Assembly (NCBI GenBank): GCA_021163505.1
Contig: JAGGVE010000020.1
Location: 1 to 40,277, forward strand
Source of the DNA: Candidatus Iainarchaeum sp.
GTDB taxonomy: Archaea > Iainarchaeota > Iainarchaeia > Iainarchaeales > DTGL01
Length of the DNA stretch: 40,277 nucleotides
Reading direction: 5' to 3'
The notes under the pieces are model-generated. The model was not told the DNA's origin and did not search any database. It saw nothing but the letters and a program-made list of their open reading frames with translations. The position numbers and the translations under genes are program-made. Of the stretch, positions 33,636 through 40,277 are shown piece by piece. Each line of letters starts with the position of its first letter. Positions within the stretch are counted from its first letter, which is position 1.

Positions 33636-35202
33636 CTAAATAGCTACTAAGCGTCTGCTGCTTAGCTATTTTGTTTTGCTCCTTCATATCCTTGAGCTGT
33701 TCAAGCATCTTGCGTTCTTTTCTCCTTGCAACCCAGTAATATGCCTCATCCCTAGTGCCCTTTGTCAGGAGTATTATCACTTTGCCACTCTTTACGCGAG
33801 CGGTTCTACCGCGCCTTTGAATATGCCTTATTTCGCTTGGCACCGCTTCGTAAAATATTACTAAATCGCAAGCTGGAATATCCAAGCCTTCTTCCCCGAC
33901 ACTTGTAGCTATCAATACATTTATTTTATTTGATTCAAACTCTTCAATTGCTTTTGCCTGTTCCTTCTGGCTCATCCCTTTGCTTTCCCTTTTCGCCTGC
34001 CCAATGAAACGCTTTGCTTTCACATTTTCTAATTCATTCAGCTCCTTTTCAAGAAGCTCCACGGAATCGCGGTAATGATTGAAAACTATTATTCTACTAT
34101 TAGGATTTTCGTTTAGCTGTTCCCGAACTATTTTTGCAAGCATAATCAACTTTGGATGCTTTGCATTGCTTTCAACAAGCTTCTTTGTGATTAGAGCTGC
34201 GCGAGCAACATTTGCATTATTCAAAAACATCTTTCCTGCCTTTGTATTCCTATCTTTTTCGTACAGCCTTTGGAAATATGCCCACAACGCTTTTGGCCCT
34301 TGAGTTTCAATGAGGATGAGCGCATGGTTTGCCTTGATTAAAGAAGCTACGCGAGCTGCTAACGTATAGAGTTCTGGCCTTTCCCTGCCTCTTTTTTCAA
34401 TCATTGAGCTTATCTTCCTCTGAAGTGCCAGCAACTTTGCTCTATTAAAATAGTCCTGCCTTGGCATCTTTGTTACGCTAAGCTCTTTTAGCTTTAAAGC
34501 ATTCTCTCTAATAAAATCAGTTAATGCCTTTTTTATCTGTTTGAATTCTTCAGGCAATTCAACCTTGCGCCATTCAAGCTTTATTTCACTAATATAAGGC
34601 TTTACATCCTCATCCTCCAAAGTAACTATTTCAATATTCTTTATTCCAAGGTTATTGCATATTTCTGCAATGCGCTCCTTTTCATGCCCAGGCGAAGCGG
34701 TTAAACCAAGAAGCAAACTACTACCTTGCTCTTTGAATTTCTTCGCAATAAAAACATAGGAATAATTGCCCACTGCTCTGTGCGCCTCATCAAATACACA
34801 TAGCCCGAATTTACTTAGATCAATAAGCTTCTGCTTTATATCGTTTTCAATGCATTGCGGTGTTGCGCTTATAACGCGAGCCTCTTTATAAAGCAAATAT
34901 CTTTGTTTAGGTGGTTTGGCACCTGTAATAAGCACTATTTCGCCTTTAGGAATATTAAGCACCTTTTTCAACGTCTTTTGGTGCTGCATCGCTAATGGTT
35001 TTGTGGGTGCAACCATCAGCACATTCTTTCCTTTTCCAAGAAAATGTGCTGCAAGCACTGCGGCGATAATGGTTTTTCCCAGGGCAGTAGGCGCAACAAC
35101 AAGCGTGCTTCCCTTCCTGAGCACACTATTGATAAGCCTCTCTTGATAAGCCCTTTTCTCAATACTCTGCGGTTTTATTAAAGGATGTTCAAAGAATTCC
35201 AT
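33628..35202 (-). CDS. Hef-type SF2 helicase (Hef helicase half)
   Basis: VAPTALGKTIIAAVLA, FDEAHRAVGNYSYVFIA, LGLTASPG, ATSVGEEGLDIPACDLVIFYEAVPSEIRHIQRRGRTAR. Confidence 0.94.
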   Translation of the reverse strand: MEFFEHPLIKPQSIEKRAYQERLINSVLRKGSTLVVAPTALGKTIIAAVLAAHFLGKGKNVLMVAPTKPLAMQHQKTLKKVLNIPKGEIVLITGAKPPKQRYLLYKEARVISATPQCIENDIKQKLIDLSKFGLCVFDEAHRAVGNYSYVFIAKKFKEQGSSLLLGLTASPGHEKERIAEICNNLGIKNIEIVTLEDEDVKPYISEIKLEWRKVELPEEFKQIKKALTDFIRENALKLKELSVTKMPRQDYFNRAKLLALQRKISSMIEKRGRERPELYTLAARVASLIKANHALILIETQGPKALWAYFQRLYEKDRNTKAGKMFLNNANVARAALITKKLVESNAKHPKLIMLAKIVREQLNENPNSRIIVFNHYRDSVELLEKELNELENVKAKRFIGQAKRESKGMSQKEQAKAIEEFESNKINVLIATSVGEEGLDIPACDLVIFYEAVPSEIRHIQRRGRTARVKSGKVIILLTKGTRDEAYYWVARRKERKMLEQLKDMKEQNKIAKQQTLSSYLGE

Positions 35203-35271
35203 ACTAGCAAAAAGTAGGAATTAAAGGTTTTTAAAGGAATGGAAAAATGCAACAATGCTTTGCGCATTTTT

Positions 35272-36327
35272 TTAATCCTTTAAGCGCTCGGGCTTATCTG
35301 GATGCGGAATAAGAAAACTCAGCTTTCCAAACGCCGGGACCTTATTATATTCGTATAGTTTTTTGAGTGCATTTAAATAGGTTTCTGAGCCCACCCACTT
35401 CTTTGCGATCTCATCTGCTTCTTTCTCAAACGCACGCACAGTTTTTGCAGTAAATATTAAAACTACTGGTGCAAAAAGCATCACAGAAAAAAGAACTATG
35501 GGGGGAATATAATAACTGAATAATAAAAAGGGCATAATAGACAATGCTATTAAGCCACTCACCACTCTTTTTAGAAGAAATTTGTTTCTTCCCTTTAGGT
35601 GAGCTAATTCATGAAGAATTATCGCATCCAGTTCTCTTTTTGTTAGAATTTTTTCAATGTCGCCCAACAAAATTATTTCATTTGTTTGAAGAATTGCGAC
35701 TGCAGAAATTGAGTTAAAGAAAGGCTCTTTTATTTGCAGAATTTTCACCTTGGTTTTTAGTTTACTTATCTTATCTGAAAAGCGTCTTTCCAAATCGCGC
35801 CTTCTTTCTATTTTGTTGAACATATTTGTTATCCTTTTGTAAATAATTGGCTGAAGAATAAATAAATACAGCAGCCAAACACACGTGGCAAAGACCGTAA
35901 CCAAAATCATTTTTGATGAGAGATCCATCTCAAGCCCGATTATAAAAAAGGTAAACAAATATAGAATGAAAAAAGAAATAGCTTTTAGTAGCGATATTAT
36001 GCCCATTTTTGTAACAAGAAGTGTTGGCTTTCTTTTGAGCCCACTTAGTTTTACTGCTGCAGCTGAATGAATGGTGGAGATTGAAAATGAAAGAATGAAA
36101 AAAGAAACAATAAATTCCAATGAACCATAAACAGAAGCGATATCGAACAACGGCACAAAGAGTAGAAAAACAAATAGGATGATAAGGGCTAAATTATTCA
36201 GGTGAGAAAAAATAATACACAATTTAAATAAATTCTCTGTTTTTCTATTGCTCACATAATCACGCTCTACTTTTGTATGAGGAAAGCTATAAATTATTAA
36301 AATTGCTTTCTTGTTACTGTTCCTCAC
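35272..36327 (-). CDS. M48/HtpX-like membrane metallopeptidase
   Basis: DAIILHELAHLKGRNKF (HExxH), AFEKEADEIAKKWVG; multiple TM helices. Confidence 0.88.
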   Translation of the reverse strand: MRNSNKKAILIIYSFPHTKVERDYVSNRKTENLFKLCIIFSHLNNLALIILFVFLLFVPLFDIASVYGSLEFIVSFFILSFSISTIHSAAAVKLSGLKRKPTLLVTKMGIISLLKAISFFILYLFTFFIIGLEMDLSSKMILVTVFATCVWLLYLFILQPIIYKRITNMFNKIERRRDLERRFSDKISKLKTKVKILQIKEPFFNSISAVAILQTNEIILLGDIEKILTKRELDAIILHELAHLKGRNKFLLKRVVSGLIALSIMPFLLFSYYIPPIVLFSVMLFAPVVLIFTAKTVRAFEKEADEIAKKWVGSETYLNALKKLYEYNKVPAFGKLSFLIPHPDKPERLKD

Positions 36328-36428
36328 TAAAAAACCTTATTTTTGCCGAATTTATGAATTGAAAACCTTACAAGCCTTATTTTTCGCAAAAAAGCAAAGC
36401 TTTTTATTATTTAGCGTTATACTCTTTA

Positions 36429-36644
36429 TTGGTGTTGTTTATGGGTGAGTTGCCATTAGCAGCAGTTGATAGAATAATAAGGAAGGCCAGCGGCCTGCGC
36501 GTTAGCGAATCTGCAGCAGTAGAGCTTGCGCGCTTGCTTGAAGAGGAAGGAATGCGCCTATCTCTAAAAGCAAAAGCGCTAGCAGAACACGCAAAAAGAA
36601 AAACAATTACTGCTGACGATATAAGGCTTGCAGCAAGGCAGTAA
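36429..36644 (+). CDS. Archaeal histone
   Basis: GELPLAAVDRIIRKASGLRVSESAAVELARLLEEEGMRLSLKAKALAEHAKRKTITADDIRLAAR. Confidence 0.96.
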   Translation: MVLFMGELPLAAVDRIIRKASGLRVSESAAVELARLLEEEGMRLSLKAKALAEHAKRKTITADDIRLAARQ

Positions 36645-36670
36645 CTGCTTTGCGATTCAATCTTCCAATT

Positions 36671-39600
36671 TTAATTTATTTTTCTCCAGAAGAATAAATA
36701 TTCTCTATGTTTTATTCTCTTTTCTATTTTCTTCAGCTTCCTATTTAATTCCTCATAACGCGCCTTGAATTCGGCTTCAGTTATGTGCCTCTTGAAATAT
36801 TCTGCTTTGAGCTTCTTTCTTAAAGCCAGTAGCTCGCTGCGCTGATGCATAATCCTTGCTTTTGCATCCTTGATTCTGAGCGAAATTCTAAGAGTTGCAT
36901 ATATTACAATTACAACAGCAAACACAAAAGCCAGGCCTGCCAAGATCTCCTGCGGTTTAAGCGCGCGAGTTATCTTCACATAAGAAAGCTTTTCTGTTTT
37001 TAATGGCTCTTCTATTTTAAGTTCTATTACATGCTCACCGAAATCCAAAGGCTCAGAAAGCTTCGCAAAGTAGTTCTCACCCCTCTTTTTTAGCATTATA
37101 TCGCTAGCTTCACCATCTACAATGAGTTTGCCCCCAACATTCTCTGCTTCAAGCAGCTGCCCATTGCTATACTCAACCTTCACCTCTATTTCATCTATTG
37201 GTTCCGTGCTGGCTTGCTCAGGCTCCCGCGGTTTTATAAAAGTAATTCTCAACCCACTGATTACATTAAAATCAAGCCTCTCAATATCCATCGCTTCTGC
37301 GCCAACAGCTTTGGCAGTAAGCTTGCAGTGAAGAGTACTTCCTTTATAATTTGCAGGAAGCTCTAATGTAAAATAGTGCTTATCCTCCACATCATCGTAA
37401 TTCATTTCCCCTTTAAGTATGCCACAATCAACATCTATAGTTCCATTCAATCCTTTATTTGACTTTATCTTAACCACAATTTCCTTCTCTTCGAGCAAAG
37501 CAATTTCTCTATCCTTTGGCTCTAGCACTTCCATATCAAATGCAGGATTGCTCTTACTAATGGGGATTTCTATAGCTGCTCTTAATTCGTTTCCATAAGC
37601 ATCGTGCCCAGAAAGCAAAAGCATTAGTCCATTTTCAGCATCACGCTCATTGATTATATGGTTTACATCTACGTATACAGAATAGGGAATTTTTTCATCT
37701 GTTATCACTTTTAGATTTTTTTCCCAATCTTTAGAAACAAGTTTTGCTTGCAGATAAAGGTCTCTTGCCTGAGCATTACCATAAAGTAGAAAATCAAATC
37801 GGTACATTCCAAGCTTTGAACCCATGTAAAGCTGCCTGCCAGCAAACGGATTTCTCGTTTTTAGTTCCAAAGGCTCAAAGTTCAAAACAAGCCTGCTTGT
37901 AAGCTCCCTTATAGCTCCTTCTACTGGTGCTGCTGTTTTTATAAGCACGAATTCAGTATTGTTTACTCTCAACTTTGGATCAAACACTGTTTTAAACACT
38001 CCGGATGCTTCCTCTTGTAGCCTAAGCCTACGTCCTTTCATATACGCTTCTAAATAAAGCACATCGGTTGCACTCAAAGGGTTGTTTCGCTTATCCGTAA
38101 GCTGAATTTTAAGGGTTACGGGCTTTGTTTTCTTATTTGCCCCTCTTGGTTCTAGTATGCGAGCCTTAATATATGCCCTTACCACAAGCACCTCTACGCT
38201 TTTTTCATCAATAATGCCTTTCTCATCTTTTAGTATTAACTTCACTTCAAATTGTTTCTTCTCCCTGCCTTCCAAATAATACACATGCATCGCGCTTATT
38301 TGCTTTGTTTCTGTGCCTTTGCTGCCATTCTCTTCTATAGTTCCTTGCTCCTTTTCACCATCGCCAAAATCCCATTCATAGGTTGCTTTACTTACATTTG
38401 CAACCAAAGCAGTAAAAATTACTAAAGAACCCTCAGGAACAACGTGATTGCTTGGTTCAACCATTATTTCCATAATCTGTGCCTTTGCAGGAAGCTCAGC
38501 AGTAATAAAACTGCTTTCCTGTTCAACGCGCTGTGCAGCACTAATTGCCTCTATTTTGAAATAATATTTGGTGTTGGGTTCTAAATTTTCCAATAACACT
38601 TCGTGAATTTTTCCGTTGCTTTGCAAGCTTCCTTCCTCAAATTTTCCAGTTTTTCCATAATATAAAGTACAGCTCGCATCAACGCTTGTTTCCCAGCCTA
38701 TTTTAGCATAATTTGAAAATGCTTCAACTTTAATATTCATTATTTTGAAATTCTCATACATTGTAGTAAATTCCTTGAGCTTGCTTTCCACACTCTTCTT
38801 CTCGTTCCAAGCCCTTACTTTAAAATAATACTTCGTTGCAGGCTCTAAGCCCTCTAAAAGTATTGCGTGCGTTGTTCCAAACTCGCCTTTTGTGCTTAGC
38901 CCTAAACTTTTGCTCTTTCCATAAAGAACCTCAGCATCTGCTTCCACACTTGTTTCAAAAACTATCTTTGCGGTGCTGGAAGTTACATCCACCACTCTAA
39001 CATTATAAATTTCAAGCGTTTCAAGAGGATCAATCACAATAAAGCTTTCTTGCTGCATTGCACTTTCATTTCCAACATTATCCTTTGCAAAGAACTGCAG
39101 AGTATGATAACCCTCGCTAGAAACAGCAAATTCATCATTATAGGTTCGCCATTGCCCATTATCCAAGCGATATTTTATAGTTAAGCAACCTGAGCCCTTA
39201 TCTTCACAGCTAAAACTTACAGTAGCTTTTCCAGTAACCTGACCACTATCCCCAGTATAACGAACTTCAGGAGCTTTATTATCTATCTGCACCTTTACGC
39301 TTTTCACCTGCTCTCTATTTCCCTCCTTATCCACAGAATAGAACCTCAAATAATACACGCAAACAGAATTGTTGGAGCATTCTATTCTCACAAAATTTCC
39401 TTTTTTGTTAGGCTCACAAGTATTTTCTGTATCTACACAATAATAAGTATGCTTACAGCCACTTTGCGAATCGTTGCAGTTCAGGGTAACAAGCACAGAA
39501 CGTGGATACCATTTGCTTGAATCTACGCTTGCAGAAGTAATTGGTGGCTGAGTATCCTCAACACAGGTTCCGTTTTTACAACCATATTTGCAATGTTCTT

Positions 39601-39937
39601 TATCTGTGCTGCAATCCTCCTTCTGGCAAACCAGCATGCTACCCTCACACCAGCAGCTAGGTTCGCAGGTTTGAGGTGTTGGTGTTGGAGTGGGAGTGGG
39701 GGTTGGTGTTGGTGTGGGAGTTGACGTGGGAGTTCCACTCGTTCCAGTTCCTCCGCTTTGCCCTGTACTTGGACCGCTACCCCCGCTGCCACCTGTGCCA
39801 CCGTCACTTGTTCCAGTTCCTCCGTTCTTGCCATGGCCGCCCCACCCTGCACACACATTAACTAACAAAAGTATTACAATAATTAGACATAACGCCCATT
39901 TTGAATATTTAACCACATCCATGTAAATACAATACAA
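36671..39937 (-). CDS. Large modular surface protein (signal peptide, Thr-Pro linker, Cys-rich/Ig-like, FN3-like repeats, PKD-like domain, C-terminal TM and coiled-coil tail)
   Basis: Signal WALCLIIVILLLVNVCAG; STPTPTPTPTPTPTPTP; two repeats ending LEPATKYYFKVRAWN / LEPNTKYYFKIEAIS; ATYEWDFGDGEKEQG; TM ILAGLAFVFAVVIVIYATLRI. Confidence 0.85.
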   Translation of the reverse strand: MYCIYMDVVKYSKWALCLIIVILLLVNVCAGWGGHGKNGGTGTSDGGTGGSGGSGPSTGQSGGTGTSGTPTSTPTPTPTPTPTPTPTPQTCEPSCWCEGSMLVCQKEDCSTDKEHCKYGCKNGTCVEDTQPPITSASVDSSKWYPRSVLVTLNCNDSQSGCKHTYYCVDTENTCEPNKKGNFVRIECSNNSVCVYYLRFYSVDKEGNREQVKSVKVQIDNKAPEVRYTGDSGQVTGKATVSFSCEDKGSGCLTIKYRLDNGQWRTYNDEFAVSSEGYHTLQFFAKDNVGNESAMQQESFIVIDPLETLEIYNVRVVDVTSSTAKIVFETSVEADAEVLYGKSKSLGLSTKGEFGTTHAILLEGLEPATKYYFKVRAWNEKKSVESKLKEFTTMYENFKIMNIKVEAFSNYAKIGWETSVDASCTLYYGKTGKFEEGSLQSNGKIHEVLLENLEPNTKYYFKIEAISAAQRVEQESSFITAELPAKAQIMEIMVEPSNHVVPEGSLVIFTALVANVSKATYEWDFGDGEKEQGTIEENGSKGTETKQISAMHVYYLEGREKKQFEVKLILKDEKGIIDEKSVEVLVVRAYIKARILEPRGANKKTKPVTLKIQLTDKRNNPLSATDVLYLEAYMKGRRLRLQEEASGVFKTVFDPKLRVNNTEFVLIKTAAPVEGAIRELTSRLVLNFEPLELKTRNPFAGRQLYMGSKLGMYRFDFLLYGNAQARDLYLQAKLVSKDWEKNLKVITDEKIPYSVYVDVNHIINERDAENGLMLLLSGHDAYGNELRAAIEIPISKSNPAFDMEVLEPKDREIALLEEKEIVVKIKSNKGLNGTIDVDCGILKGEMNYDDVEDKHYFTLELPANYKGSTLHCKLTAKAVGAEAMDIERLDFNVISGLRITFIKPREPEQASTEPIDEIEVKVEYSNGQLLEAENVGGKLIVDGEASDIMLKKRGENYFAKLSEPLDFGEHVIELKIEEPLKTEKLSYVKITRALKPQEILAGLAFVFAVVIVIYATLRISLRIKDAKARIMHQRSELLALRKKLKAEYFKRHITEAEFKARYEELNRKLKKIEKRIKHREYLFFWRKIN
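39675..39732. repeat. Imperfect 6-bp tandem repeat encoding a (Thr-Pro)n linker
   Basis: ggtgttggtgttggagtgggagtgggggttggtgttggtgtgggagttgacgtggga. Confidence 0.85.
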
Positions 39938-40045
39938 AATTCTGGTTAATAAATCTTTCGAAAATTTAATTTTTAACTTTTTCTAATTAGTTAGCGAAAA
40001 ATATATAAATAAGGTAATGCACTTAATTAATATGGGGGTGCAAAT

Positions 40046-40277
40046 ATGAAAAAATTGCTCTTGCTTAGTATAAGTATTTCATTTTTTGCGTTTGTTTTAG
40101 TTTCGAATGTTTTTGCCCAAACAGCGCAAACACAGGTTGCTTGCAAATATGATTGGGACTGCAGACATCTAGATCATTTTGTGAAATTGGATCAGAATGT
40201 TTGTGTAGGCCCAGAAAAGGTGTTTGATGGTAGGAGCGATCCAATATTGCCAAGGAGAGGTTATGTATTTCTTGACC
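40046..40277 (+). CDS. Secreted protein, 5' part only (truncated by window edge)
   Basis: Manual translation MKKLLLLSISISFFAFVLVSNVFAQTAQTQVACKYDWDCRHLDHFVKLDQNVCVG...; signal peptide with AXA-like site; open to window end. Confidence 0.75.
   Translation, partial: MKKLLLLSISISFFAFVLVSNVFAQTAQTQVACKYDWDCRHLDHFVKLDQNVCVGPEKVFDGRSDPILPRRGYVFLD

Noticed and set aside
39523-39926. ORFs 39523..39858 -, 39676..39861 + and 39690..39926 + over the repeat tract
   Set aside because: Artifacts of the low-complexity Thr-Pro repeat in alternative frames of the surface protein gene.
1-40277. CRISPR arrays, IS elements, rRNA genes
   Set aside because: No regularly spaced direct repeats, transposase ORFs or rRNA-like sequence were seen; the nearest repetitive tract is the coding Thr-Pro repeat.

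Overview
Archaeal chromosomal segment, densely coded on both strands. The archaeal markers are TFB, a histone, eL33/eS8/eL42, Cgi121, Hef, an intron-containing tRNA and TATA-type promoters. Lineage cannot be fixed by reading; the small split genes are compatible with a DPANN-like or deep euryarchaeal lineage (low confidence). The left edge holds a tyrosine recombinase (truncated by the window, absent from the ORF track) next to the 3' end of a tRNA-Asp(GUC) gene with a 99-nt bulge-helix-bulge intron. Housekeeping content includes purA, purB, cysS, glyA, folC, rnhB, tfb, ribosomal proteins, four tRNAs (Asp, Ser-GCU, Leu-CAA, Gly-CCC), a CPA2/Kef antiporter, Hsp20, an HtpX-like protease, and RelBE-like and VapBC toxin-antitoxin pairs. 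The loci most worth a second look are: (i) a divergent cluster at 12.66-15.43 kb with a RimK-type ATP-grasp ligase, a second ATP-grasp homologue that seems to have lost its metal ligands, a RimB/COG4067-like retropepsin-type protease and a GNAT acetyltransferase, which could be an amino-acid/peptide-tagging and untagging system; (ii) a translationally coupled folC / ECF-S-like membrane protein / glyA operon beside 5-formyl-THF cyclo-ligase, suggesting folate salvage; (iii) a Hef helicase/nuclease split into two overlapping genes; (iv) a tRNA-Gly(CCC) with C33 instead of the near-universal U33; (v) a perfect 30-bp palindrome at the vapBC start codon; (vi) a divergent isoprenoid-synthase-like protein together with a tetraether-synthase-like radical SAM protein; (vii) a 1088-aa modular surface protein. 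All family calls are from motif recognition by eye; no database search was run.
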